Source: Agrypnia vestita
Lineage: Eukaryota; Arthropoda; Insecta; Trichoptera; Phryganeidae
Direction of reading: 5' to 3'
Assembly: GCA_016648135.1 (NCBI GenBank)
Contig: JADDOH010001576.1
Location: forward strand, 62,001-126,000
Length of the DNA: 64,000 nt
Shown: one piece after another, positions 12,283 through 24,400 of the stretch
Numbering within the stretch: position 1 is the stretch's first letter
Layout of the letters: every line of letters begins with the position of its first letter
Notes under the pieces: generated by a model
The model's input: the letters and a program-made list of their open reading frames with translations, nothing else
The model's database searches: none
Told to the model about the DNA's origin: nothing
Translations under genes and position numbers: made by a program

Positions 12283-13063
12283 CAGTCGAACTCGGTTATA
12301 AGGAGCGCGACGGGACCGACTAAATTTGCTCCTTATAGCCGGGACTCCTTATATCCGGGATAGGTAAATTTCACTTTCTAAATTTTTTTGACTGTGATGT
12401 TATTTTCAAGAGCAGCTAAAAAAAACGTCCTTAATTTTCCAGAGCAATGAAACTGTAGAAGACGATAGTGAAAACTTTATACAGATTTCGGAATTTTTGG
12501 TGCCGCGTTCTATTTCACGAATAATTTCGACTTTTTCGCGAACCGAGAGACACTTTCGTTTGTTAGTGGACATGTTTCCGATAGAACAATTCGCGTTTAA
12601 CTTATTAGGCTTTCAAATGCTAATACAGTAAACTGCATAAAACAAACTGTCACCTCAAATATTTTGGAAACACCCCCAGTAATCGGAGTTATATGACAGT
12701 TCTCAACATTCAGTTCGGCATCCCTTTGATAAGAAATGCCGACAACTATTGTTTGCACGTGGCATTTTCGGACACACTTAATTAGGGTTCATTTTTGTGT
12801 ACATCATAAAATGAACCCTAATTAAGTGCGAGCCGCTTCAAAAGCAAAGTTCATTGTTATGAGTACGTATTTGTTTTTTTTCCGTAACTCAAGCAAATAT
12901 GTATGCGGAGTTTCTAAAATTTGCTCCGTATATCCGGGAATCGCGCTCCTTAAAACCGAGAACGACAGTATGGGAATATGCGCAAAACAAAATCAATTCA
13001 CAGTTTTGCTCACTATAGCCGAGATCTCCTTATACCCGAGCTCATTATAACCGAGTTCGACTG
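12283..13063. mobile_element. 781-bp pogo/Tigger-like element, no transposase left
   Basis: Ends TA|CAGTCGAACTCGGTTATAAGG and CTCATTATAACCGAGTTCGACTG|TA are inverted repeats. Internal degenerate copies of the same word (CTCCTTATATCCGGG, CTCCGTATATCCGGG, CTCCTTATACCCGAG) form subterminal repeats. The CAGTCGAACTCGGTTATA terminus and TA target are typical of pogo-like elements. Confidence 0.78.
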
Positions 13064-13205
13064 TACTAAAGTATTATTTTTCTCAAAATTGCCGGGTAAG
13101 ATTTTAACGCCCCTTTGCACAAAGGTGTAGTTGAGGTATCCCCACGTAAATACCACATCAGTGTCACTATTGGTTCTCGGACCACTTCCCTTACAAATTT
13201 GCCCA

Positions 13206-13863
13206 ATCTCTGAATAAACCAGCTATTGAAAATTACATAAATTAAAAGTCAAACTCTTCATGCATCATTAAACCAATATTTGCACAAAATTAGTTTTAAC
13301 ATTAAATTTAATTATGTACTTATGCAATCAGTAAATAAAAAATTATGTATTGTTTTTTCTGATCATTATTGTGTAAAAACAAATTATTTTATCTCTACAT
13401 GAGTACTAGTTTGATACTTCACCTGTCTATAAGAGATTCTCGAAATTTGAGTAGTGAAATATAAAACTATAATTAAACTCGCACAGAGATAACATAGTTT
13501 ATGTTTTTCACCAAGACAGCTGGAAGTCCACATTGTAAGAGGTGGCAAACTCTGCTCAAACAGGCCCTAGTGGCTTTCAGCCGGTATAAGTGGATGTTCT
13601 TCACATAATTTAAAAGCCAAATCCATCGATATTTGTATTTTCTCTCTTCATATTTTTGTAATTTATATGTAGTGTAGTTTTTCAAACTGTCATGGTGGAT
13701 TGATTAGAATACAATAAAGAATAGGATTAGTTTATTGTATTCAATTTAAAGGGGAATACCTACCTGCAAAGCGTGGAAAAAGGCAAATTTTGTTAATTTT
13801 TTAAAGGAAACTATATGAATTATGGTATTGGTATCATTTTTTTTATTAAATAAAAAGTTTATT
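13206..13863. other. Intergenic DNA, nothing recognised
   Basis: AT-rich sequence without a convincing frame. The patch at 13520-13600 is slightly GC-richer but has no homologue elsewhere in the window. Confidence 0.45.
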
Positions 13864-14330
13864 ATACTCCCTTTCTCATTTACTAGTGGAAACTGGTTTG
13901 GCGCTTAACCTACACATTAGGCTTCGGTCGGGCGACGCTACGAAAGGGAGTAGTTAAAAAATTTCCTAAAATCCAAAATTATACTATAATCAGGTTTCAC
14001 GTCTGCCAGACGCGTTGAAATATTTTCATACAACTTAATAATTTGTATGAAAAAACCATTCAAAATTTGAAAAATCCAAAAATGTATTAATTTTTTTTAA
14101 CGAAAATTTGATAGATCTTGATCGTCGCCACGAGTCTGGTTGCAAAGTTTCAGCTCGATTGGATCACGGGAAAAGGGTTAAAAATCGATCCAAAGTTTTT
14201 TCTTCAGACAAGCAGACAAGACGACAAGTGGACAAGCAGACGCTACGAGTTAAAAGAAAGGTAGTAAAAACATTCAACATTGGCAGAAAGCTTTTGGGTT
14301 CTTTCGACGAAAAAAAATGTCCTCCGCGGT
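13864..14330 (-). repeat. CTCCC-ended repeat family, copy 1
   Basis: Same family as 30413, 43929, 57168 and 61273. It carries the shared cores CTCGATTGGATCACGGGAAA, AATCGATCCAAAGTTTTTTC and GCAGACGCTACGAGTTAAAA, and ends with GAAAGGTAGTA. CTCCCTTT and AAAGGGAG words also bracket 13867-13950. The superfamily was not recognised. Confidence 0.6.
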
Positions 14331-15920
14331 GACCACTCCCAATTCATCTGTGATCATCAGAATAAAATAAACCAAAAAGATTATCAAAATTGTAATTATA
14401 ATTTAGTCTTTGATATAGGGATTTTTGAAAATATAGATTTGTAACAAAATGGCGGACGTTTGAATTTAAAATTGCGTTTTTTAGGGAAAAATTAAGGTTT
14501 ATTACGCTGATAAAAAGAAACTAAGTAATTTTAAAAATAATCATAAAACAAAGACTAGATAATAATATATGTAGAATAGCCATTAGAAATTTCAAGTTGA
14601 TCGGTTCAGTGGTTGCCGAGATATTTTGGTCACCGATTTTCAAAATATGGTTTCGAGTAAAACGCGTTCGAATATTAAGCAATGAATAAATTGTGAAATT
14701 TTTCGACTTACATAAAATAATCGATTCCCATATCGAGCACTCTTCACAAACATAATAGAAACAGGTCTAACGTTTCTAATATGAAAGAGCCTGACTGGCA
14801 GCTACCTGCCTGTGGCGCGGCGCGTAATCAACAAAAGTATGCCACTATTATCAGCTATAACTTTATTCTTTTGAATTTTTGGTTGAAATTTTCACCAGAC
14901 ATTAGAAAATGCAAAAATTTAAAAATCGTTTTTTCGAAATGTCTAGGTAGGTATTCTCCCTTAAGCATTTTCACTTAGCACAAGTTAATTTTCAGACTAA
15001 ATGAATCTCATTATAATAAGATTTTTCTGCAAATGTGATTCAGGCTGGTAAATATGACAGTTGATTCACGTTATCTTGGACAGTTTGGGCATAGTGAAAA
15101 ATAAAAAATCTGAATAGCTTACGATAATGATTCTGCATATTTGAACTCTTAATTATTCAGTAAATTAAACATTTAAAATAATTCAAATCTATTATATAAA
15201 TAGTTATGGTTGTCAAATATGAAATATAGTTGAGACCAGCTCACAATAATATTACAAACTAATGAACATTGGTTCTTATCTTAGTATCACTATGTATTAG
15301 ACATTGACACATAGAAATGAATAAAAAATAAATTTTTGTTAATCTTATTTTACGCCATTTATAAATGTTTAAAAAATACACCGCTAAAAGCAATTTTATA
15401 TAATATAACAAAAATACATTCATAGAAAAAGTAGAAGAATTCAGTTGGCTGCTACGGACGATAGGAAATTTATTACTTAAATCTATTTACACTGGGCAGG
15501 TATAATATAGATACAACGTTGAAATACTTAATCTACGTTTTACGATGATTTGGAACTACTTTTGAAAGTAGAGGTGACAATCATTCTAGTAGGTTACTTA
15601 TTAAAAATTCTGCAATCACAGTTTTAAAATAATTCATTTAAAGTAAATATATTTAATTAGCTTAAAGCTATTGACCAACGTTTAAATACATGAGTTCTTT
15701 CTCATTATTTTGTGTAATATAGTGGGCTAACAAATTTAGTCACAAATTATTTTAAAATCTTATATCAGCTGAAATCTTATATCAACAAACTGTTCAGTTT
15801 ATCAGTGACATTGACTGAACTGTTTCCACAGATGGCAAATATAGTGATTTTGTTTGTCAAAGTAAATATTGTTTGAGTCTCTCAATGATGTTAACAATTG
15901 TCGCTGATATCGATGTTGGT
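14331..15920. other. AT-rich intergenic DNA, no gene seen
   Basis: Read on both strands: no splice-flanked GC-rich frame and no clear repeat. A short GC-richer patch at 14785-14835 is too small to interpret. Confidence 0.5.
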
Positions 15921-16394
15921 TCACGTTTTATAATGCACATTTTGTAAAGATAGTAGGTTCTCCACAATTAGTTTTTTTTTGGGCCACAATCCTAGAATTG
16001 GTTTGCACCAAGCATTCGTTTTCTCCACTCTGTCACCTGCCAGCCTCTTTTTTTCTTGGTAGGTGCTACAGCGCACATCTCCGATAACCTGGTCTATGTA
16101 GCTTGATCTCGGGCGGCCTCTACGATTATTGCCTTCAATATTTCCCTCGATGGTAAACAGCAGGCCTGGGTGCCTTATGTTATCGCCTATCCAATTAGCT
16201 CTTTGTTGGGTGATACTGTTCACGAGCCGCCTCTTTTCGCTCACCCTGCTCAACACCTCGTCGTTTCGGATATGCTCTGACCAATGGATCCTCTCCATGC
16301 GCCTGTAGCACATCTCGAAGTAGCACCGCACCGCTAGCATCCCGGACATGCTTTGGCCATTACTCTGGCTCTTAATACATATGAATAATTTCAT
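15921..16394 (-). pseudogene. 5'-truncated RTE-like LINE, reverse transcriptase C-terminus
   Basis: 157-codon frame. Residues about 25-115 show the usual C-terminal pattern of RTE-like LINE proteins: CYRRMERIHWSEHIRNDEV, then ANWIGDNIRHPGLL, then RRGRPRSSYIDQVI. Palm and endonuclease domains are missing. It is a dead fragment of the 3' end. Confidence 0.75.
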
Positions 16395-17730
16395 ATGTAT
16401 TAAGATGAATTTATTTTTTCATTCAATCCATACAAACTTTATACACGGTCTGTTTTTACAGAACTTACAAAATGGTCTTTCATATCCAGACAAAAATAAA
16501 AAAAAAGATTTTCCTAGCCCACTTTTGATATCGACTTTCTTATAAGAGCAAAAAGGTCTATATTTTAGTCTCAATTGTGTTGACTCCGCTTAAGAAACAA
16601 TATCATATTAGGGAAGACTTATTAATAAGTGTTGCTCTGTCTCAAAAGGCTCGGAAAATTTTGATTGCATATTGATCCAGCATTGGAAAGCTGACATTGT
16701 GAGAACAATTTTGATGATTTTTTGGGGATATGAAATTCTCTCATATCTTTTTTCATTTCAGAATTTCATAAAAGTTTGTAACAAAAACCTTTATAATACA
16801 ATGAGCAGTTATATGTACTAAAATTCAATTTAATTTATGCACATATGAAAGTATCTTTACCATTAAAGAAAGCTTAAAGTAGACAAGACCTATTGGGATG
16901 TTTCACCACTTGACCAATCAAGGTACAATCTGTCTTCATAAAGTCTTTGTTGCTGTCAATCCCAACTAAGTCTGGGGCGACCTACAGGCCTTCAGAGTTG
17001 CCAAGAAGACATATTGGTAGCATTCACAAGACAATCAAGTTCTTTCTATATATAGGGTTCTCACTTATTGTGGCATTTCTCATTCAGTCCATAAAGTTGG
17101 ACTGCTCTCCTGAAATTCACATTCGGCAGCCTGGAATCAACAGGGAGAATCCATATTTGATGACCATATTTTAAAGAGTTCTGTCTTGATGTGGATGGCA
17201 TTATTATCGCACTGTATAGGGAACATAGAAAACCATGAGCACCCGCAATTGTTCTGTCAATGTATCTTATTTATTCAATAAAATTTGTGACTAAATGTGT
17301 TAATAATAGTTTAAATCTTAGCAATTTACATGGTCCTATTGTTACAATACATTTATTGTCTACAGCATCCAAATATTATTGTGAACAGTTTCACATACTT
17401 AGAGGATACATTGGAATAATAAAATATCCATTTTTAAAGTACACATGTTTACATTTAACAAGTACAACATCCTAATATTAAATTCTTACACGGATACATC
17501 AAGCATTCACATTGTGTCATCAATTCTCAAGTTTCTGTCTGTTTGATAGTTTCTGTAATTATTTGTGATATTGTGGGTTGGTTAATTAAGTTTGAAAATA
17601 TGTATGGCTTTAAAACAACATATTAGGTAAAATTGTTAAAACAATAAAATAGAGAATAAAATTAGCACTCTCTTGGTATGTATAGTCATTGCGTGTGAAT
17701 GTGTACAGTTGGAGAATTCATTTGTATTGC
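16395..17730. other. Intergenic/unassigned DNA
   Basis: 16920-17170 is slightly GC-richer and has a 75-codon frame with no recognisable family. The rest is AT-rich. Nothing else is supported. Confidence 0.4.
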
Positions 17731-18082
17731 TTGACCACTATAACTTGGCGTGCGGCGACTTTGGAACTAAAACCCGCCCCCACCCGGCGGTAACCCCTCG
17801 CCCTGTCATTCAGTACAATTTTGTATTTGCTCGGGAGCTGTGACATCTTGATTACCAACATACACTGAATTATTATGTCCAAAACATCTTAAACAGTCTG
17901 GGATGGTGCAAGAACAATATTACTGTCTGACAGTTTGACAGATTAAATGGCCACCATTACGGCTTGGTTTCTTTAGTGCTGCCCGACCAAATTTCTGTTA
18001 AAGGCTACGACACCGGTCATAAATTTACACCCTGGCAACTTCTGTTACGCGACAGAGACGCTCACCCTCAATTTATAGTGGT
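17731..18082. mobile_element. Internally deleted DNA transposon, family B copy 1
   Basis: Starts GACCACTATAACTTGGCGTG. Body (AACCCGCC, GGCGGTAACCCCTCGCCCTG, CTGAATTATTATGTCC) shared with 29286-29732 and 53098-53549. The right end has lost most of its inverted repeat, and about 80 bp of the internal frame are deleted, joining AGAACAAT to ATTACTGTCTGACAG. Confidence 0.7.
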
Positions 18083-19305
18083 CGCATTCTAAGAATACAG
18101 TTGTTTAGAATTTTACTTTGTGCGGATAGGTACTAATTATTATTTTTTATTAATTTTTTTAGGTAAGTACTGAATTCACATACAATAAGTTCTTTACCTA
18201 CATTCTGGAACATGAAAGGTCATTTAAGTTTCAAACATGTGTGGTGTGGCTTTTCGAATAAGTGAGTTTCAAAAAATAAGTTTGACATGTTTGGATACTG
18301 AATAGAATACACACATAATTACCTGTGACGCAAAAAAAGGCCCATGTGACAAAATATTTATGCGACGTTAGGGGGATAAATGCAGAAAAGGGCGTTGGGA
18401 GCTGTCAGATACGCGAACCATAGACAATTATTCAATGATTTCTATAGATACGTATAAAACTTCAAAGGAAAAGGTTGATTTGTCAAACTTACAAAAGATG
18501 TTTAAAATTGAATTACTCGTTTATTATAAGAGTGCGACATTATGTTATGGACATTCAATTATACCGGAATTTTTTTTAATATTTCATACAGCTCCCAACG
18601 TCCTATTCTGCATTCCGACGACATAATAAAAGCGTATTAATTTTCTAAATGTTGTAACATCAAACGAATTATAACAAACATGAATACTGGGTTAGGTTAG
18701 GCTAAACAGAAGTGCAGTATGTGCCTTCAGCACAGTTTTGTAAGATCCTGGCCCCTGTGTTTTCTAGGGAAATTTCAAATACTGCATTTGAATGCATGCT
18801 TAATAGAGCAGAATTTGCAAAAGGTCATCTTCAATATATTTGTATATTGATTAGATTGGATACTTTTTTTAAAGAATTTGCAAAAGAGTATATTCAATAA
18901 TTTCATCACCACTATCAATTCATTATTTTGTTTAAAGCTATTTGATAAAAAAAATATTTTGAAATTTTATTCGTTGTCATTACTTAGTTGGATCTAATGT
19001 CATGTGGACCTTTGTCCGTGGGCCTTTTGTCATTGGACAAAAAATGTTCGTGGACATTTTATCCCGCAAAATAATATTCTTTGGTCACGTCTTTATCATA
19101 GCTTTTTCTGATATTTTGGGGGGACGCGACCTAGGATGTTTACATATCAAAAATTGTATTTCTTCAGCGAAGAAATAAACCTACACATAAACATCTCTGG
19201 AACATTCCAATTTTTTTTATCAATTGAAATCATAGACAACAGCTATTGTGTCTAATAAGATTAAATATGAAAAGTATATCATATGTGTATTGAGGTCCGA
19301 ATATA
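18083..19305. other. Non-coding DNA with one inverted repeat
   Basis: TGCAGAAAAGGGCGTTGGGAGCTG at about 18380 faces CAGCTCCCAACGTCCTATTC at about 18592, so 18375-18620 may be a small, unclassified TIR element. No exon seen. Confidence 0.45.
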
Positions 19306-19418
19306 CAGTCAATACTTAATGATTTAACGGTTAAGATTTGCTTTTAAAGCGTAATTTGCAGTACAAATTTACACTTTTAAGACATACTTTAACCTTTGAA
19401 TCATATAAGTATTGACTG
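19306..19418. repeat. 113-bp TA-flanked MITE
   Basis: TA|CAGTCAATACTTAATGATT and AATCATATAAGTATTGACTG|TA are inverted ends with a TA duplication, typical of Tc1/mariner-derived MITEs. Confidence 0.75.
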
Positions 19419-21442
19419 TATTTGGGCCTAAATCCAGAGCAGAAATAAATGAGCTCATATTTGATGCATAAATTAGTATCCGTGTGCGAGTTCACAGTTC
19501 CTCAAATGATTCCCGGACCCTGCACAATTTAAACCTATCAGGGAGGCATCTCAAATATCAATGCAGCAATCCCAAAGCTATCAAGGTGGATACAAAGTCT
19601 GTTTGTATTATTTCAACGATCTAAAACCTTTTACAAGGAGAAAAAAACATTTTCTTCACTAATGCACAATAAAGTATAATAATTCTGGTTTACCTTATTA
19701 ACGATGTTGCTTTATTTATTGATTGATGAAACTTAATATTTTCAACTTATTCAAAATTATATAAATAAAAAGTATAAGATATAGACAGAGGTCGGTCTGC
19801 ATCAGTATTCTCTATACAAAATGCAAAAAGAATATTTAAATGACTCGCAGTTAGGTTAGGTTATGGTACATATCTTTACTGGTTTAGATCTTACTTTGTA
19901 GAATGTCATTCTGTGAAAAATTGTGAACCTTAAAACTGTTCTTCCTCATATTAAATCAATTGGTGTTGGAATCAGCGTTAAATAAAATATAAACCATAAC
20001 TTTTCTTTAGAGTTACGCTGGATAGCAAAATAATGCTGAGTTTTAAGAATTAAGTTGAAGATATGTATATATATTTAAGTACTTGGAATTGTTAACATTA
20101 TTACATTTTAAGGTAATATTTCCTCACATTCACACAACATATTCTTTTTGGTCCAGGCAAATTTATATACTTTTAAAATCTACACTTAAAACATTTTATC
20201 TATGAAGCAACATTATTTCTACATGCGAGGACATATTTACATCAATGTTACAATACAATTTTTTATTTTCACCAATGTTTGCCGCCATACACTGTATTAT
20301 TTTTTAGTTTTTATTTTATGTGTAAAAACATTTAAATAGGTTTTTTCTAAATACAATTTAAATATATATATTTTAAAGCTATGATAACTATTGTCACAAT
20401 AATTTACTACAATACATATATGTTTTGATACATTCTTACATTTATTAAGCCTCATGACATTAAATGTCATCATTACATTTTCTTTGGCATGGTGTACTCT
20501 TATGATATAAGATAATATAAATTATATTGAACTCTGTACATACTTGAATGATAATTTTGTCTTTATTGACACATAAAAATATTTTTAAATCATGCAAAAT
20601 TTTCAATAATCTTTCCATTTCTTTGTTTAATTTTTATTCTTCATGACTGATGCATTAAATGTTGTCAAATCTGGGTACGGAGGAAGTCGAGCCAAATTAA
20701 ATCGTCATGTTAAAAAATCTTAAAAAGTGTATTTTGTTGTATAGATATGTATTTCCTTTTCTCATGCTGTTAATAGTCATGGACAGCAAGGAAGTGTCTA
20801 ATTGGATCTCCGTCCAAGATCATTCTCACAAATCGTGATTTCAAACGTATTGCAGTTGTTTATGATCAGATAAAGTTAATATTGCACAAAAGTCGCTAAT
20901 TTGAAGGTTGAAATTTGTAAAAGTGTGAATCAAAAACTATTAAAAATCAACAGTTTATCAATTTTTTCTTCATTGGGACTCAACCATTTAATGTTTAAAA
21001 ATTTAAAAGTACACGGCTTTATTTTTATTAATAAAGAGTTCTATTTAAAATATACAGATATAATAAAAATAATGTTTATAGGCAGATCAGGAGGCAGTTG
21101 TAAACATTTGAATCATTTCAACAATTTATTTGACATACATAATACACCTTACAAAATAAATTGCCAATGAGTCATTAGAATCAATCAATGGCGGACATAA
21201 AATAAGATGTTTATAATAAATATCTTGTGCCATCTTGTGGACACCATAATCTTACACGCTAAAAACAAATTAATATGACCACCACGACAATGGTCATAAC
21301 CTTTGTATGAAAAAAAAATGATACTTGTTCCTCCGGCGCATACTCCATAGTTTTGTTATCCTACAGAAATATATCCTATTGTTTCAAAGGTATTGATTAT
21401 TTAGACGTATAACCAATGTTTGCATGTGAAGCGGCTAACTAC
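19419..21442. other. Region expected to hold the transporter 3' end; none confirmed
   Basis: The exon ending at 21443 has a donor, so at least one more exon should follow on the minus strand. No frame with a good acceptor and a transporter-like tail was found here. The text is AT-rich. Confidence 0.5.
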
Positions 21443-21499
21443 CTTGGTCTTCTTGATGGCTTCATGCTCTTCCAGAGGTGAAATGCTCAGCGCTAAACG
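21443..21499 (-). CDS. Transporter exon: start of cytoplasmic tail
   Basis: 19 codons, phase 0: [19 protein letters not shown]. Acceptor is a run of T then AG; donor AAG|gtagtt. It follows FRE just as the C-terminal tail does in vertebrate monoamine transporters. The donor means the gene continues, so the stop codon lies in an exon not identified. Confidence 0.85.
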
Positions 21500-24400
21500 C
21501 TAAAAAAAAATGTGACATATTAGAATATTGTCGACTATAATCTACTTGGCATGGTTTGCACTGAAGTCTTCATCAGGGTTTCATGTTTATTAACTTTCAT
21601 ACCATAATGCAAGATTTTAAATGGTGGTTTGGAAATTGATCATTTCTTTGGCAAAAGTTGTTGAAATTAATTTTTAAATCATTGATTATTAAATTCATGT
21701 TAGAATCCCTTTTCCAAGCAAAATGTCAAAATCAGATGCATTTAACAGTATTAAACGGTTTGTTTGATTTGACAATTGTGAAAACATATTCATCATCTCG
21801 AATTACACGATTTAGACCCGTGCCTTGCAAACGGGTTTCCTGCGAAACATTGGAGTATTGTTTAAACATGTAAAATTCACCAAGTTTCAAAGAGTAGTTC
21901 TTACTAAAAATTAAAATTTCAATGTAGAATTCATTATATGAGGGGTAAAAAAGCAAAGCAATACACCACTGAGATGTTTCTGATATAATTACAAAAAAAC
22001 TAGTGATGCAACGAATACAACTTTCGCGAATACAAATACGAATATCAAACCTACTATTTGGCGAATACGAATACCAAACTTACTATTCGGCGAATACGAA
22101 TACGAATATGAATAATTCAACAAGGTAATAAATAATACACCACTATTCTTTTTTTATTAAGAGATTTAATAATTAAATTTACCACCGGCAAATTTTTGTT
22201 AAAAAAGCACAACATTTCTTTTATCCGTTTGTGCATTCTCAGTGGTCAAAAATAAATATGACTTTTTCACGCTTAGGGGTCATCCATAAAGTACGTCACA
22301 CTAATTTCGTGATTTTTTGACCCCTCCCCCATCCTTGTCACAATTGGTCACATTTGTGAGACCCCCCCTCCCTAGTGTGAAGCGGCCATTTTGCCGCTTA
22401 GGGGTTAATTGGTTGAAGTGGATATTGCTGTGTTTGATTTTAATAGTGATTTGGAAACATGATATTGTAAATTACCAATTCTCGGTAGCTGTGTTCAAAG
22501 CATTTAATATATTTTTTTGGATATTGCTGCCTTTGCTTTTATATCCCTCAAGTGATCAACGGTACTACTGTGATAATGAGATTTGAAGTAATGCGACGAT
22601 AAGTTACCTCTCTGAAAGGCCCGGGAGTGACGCAGAGCCGGTATATAGCCAGAGCCGGAATCATCAGCACTGACGACAGGGCCAGGCTCCAGCCGACCCA
22701 CTCGGCCCACCAAGGGTAGGAATATTGCTGGTACTGCAAGGGCTGATGGTACAGCAGACCAAATATGACGACTCCCTGGAAAATGTTATAAAATTATCAA
22801 TGTTCTCTCTAAGCAGTGACCCAAAAATCAGAGCGAACATTTGTTACATTGATTCACTAGGCTAAAGCCTGTTTGTAAAAAAAAATGTCTTGTAATCAAA
22901 TGAGGTGGTAAACTACATGCAATCCTCTTGCATGTCCTTGATTTTGATCAAGAATTCTGCGTAGAAAGCGTAGTGTGAATAAAATTGCCTTGTGGCATAG
23001 CCGAGCTCAGTAAACAATCTGTGCTATTCTGAAAATAGCAATATGGGATGTCAGATTTTTATCCCAATCTTGACTGATATATATAACATTGTATTGCCGC
23101 AAATTTTGATGTTTTAAGTTTGACAGGTTTGAAATTAATGAATTCAACCAATCAGAAAGCTCTAAAACGTTAAGTTAATCATAATTATGAATAATGAGCT
23201 TCCTAATTTATTGAATTCATTAATTTCAAACCTGTCAAACATAAAACGTCAAAAAAACGGCATCATAATGTTATACGATAACTGTCAAGATACAGAAAAA
23301 GCAATATTGCTTAGTTCAGAATACGGATGATAGTCATTGATGTGTAATATAATTTTAAAGTGTTTTAAGTTTCGGTGATAAGTAAATAAAATATTATTCA
23401 CATGAGGTATAGTAAATTTCATTTAAGAAAGACAATCGTATTAGTATGTGTAAGCCGTGTGTACGACGCACATTGTTTCTTTGGTTAGTGTTTACGGGTA
23501 TAAACACCAACACACGAAACAACGTGCTTCTTACGTACGGCTTAGACATACTTTTTTGATTGTCTTTCTTAAATGAAAAGAGGTCTTATTGTGATGAGGA
23601 TTAATATTCGACCTAAAAATTGCAAAGAAGATTTATTTTGCAGTGGTATAAAAAAACCCCCGGAAAAGGGGTAGAAGAAGAAGAAGAGGGTATAAAAATG
23701 AGAGGGAATGTTGCTTACAATGATGAATGATGGGCTGATGAACTTCCAGCAGATCCTCCAGTACAGGCCTGGTCTGAAGCCGAGCATGGCCTCCACGTCT
23801 TGGGAAAACTTGTCGAGACCTGTAGAAAATATATTGAAAAAATGCATAATTGAGACGCATTTACCAACGGTGCTTAGCCTAGAAAGTATCTTGGTGCAAT
23901 AATTAGCGTGTGCTCTCAAGTCAAGAGATTTCTGAGTGCTCTGTCATTCAATCGAATGACAGTCCCTCGGAATGTGTCGAGATTTAATTCTTTTAATATA
24001 ATTGAAGAAGATTTTATAAAAAAAGTTAATATTAATGCTGACTCGCATTAAAGCTATTAACCCGATCATCGGGTTTAACCATGAGAGTGCTGACTACAAA
24101 ATGTGTATGGTGAAAGAACAAGGGAACATGTTGTACCGAGATTAATTTTTACAATTTAATATCCACGAAATGAACTGATATGAATACTCCCGCCGTAAGC
24201 ACGTGTGTCAGCTCTTTTATGATGAGTAAAACGTTTATTTGTGTGAATGTATTGTATTGTAGTCATGAAATGTATGAACTAAGATATATCTAAAATAAAA
24301 AAAGAATCTTCAATAAACCATTTAAAGCATTGCTCAATATATTGCATTATAATGAATCCCAAAGGTCTAAAAAAAAAACAAAGTGAAACAACATATTTTT

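Larger units (their letters stand above)
11825..13205. mobile_element. Outer palindromic element split by two younger insertions
   Basis: Left arm 11825-11960 and right arm 13070-13205 are inverted copies (GGTCCAAGAACCAATAGTGA facing TCACTATTGGTTCTCGGACC; GGGGATACCTCAACTACACC facing GGTGTAGTTGAGGTATCCCC). The centre is occupied by two other TA-flanked elements. The outer element must therefore be the oldest of the three. Confidence 0.7.

Noticed and set aside
20235..20305. Possible last transporter exon on the minus strand (TGT ATG GCG GCA AAC ...)
   Set aside because: The acceptor has a purine-rich tract and the 31-residue tail shows no similarity to monoamine transporter tails.
21565..21590. 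CTGATGAAGACTTCAG on the minus strand as another hammerhead
   Set aside because: No GAAA follows the hairpin; the strand switch CTGAAGTCTTCATCAGG is a simple palindrome.
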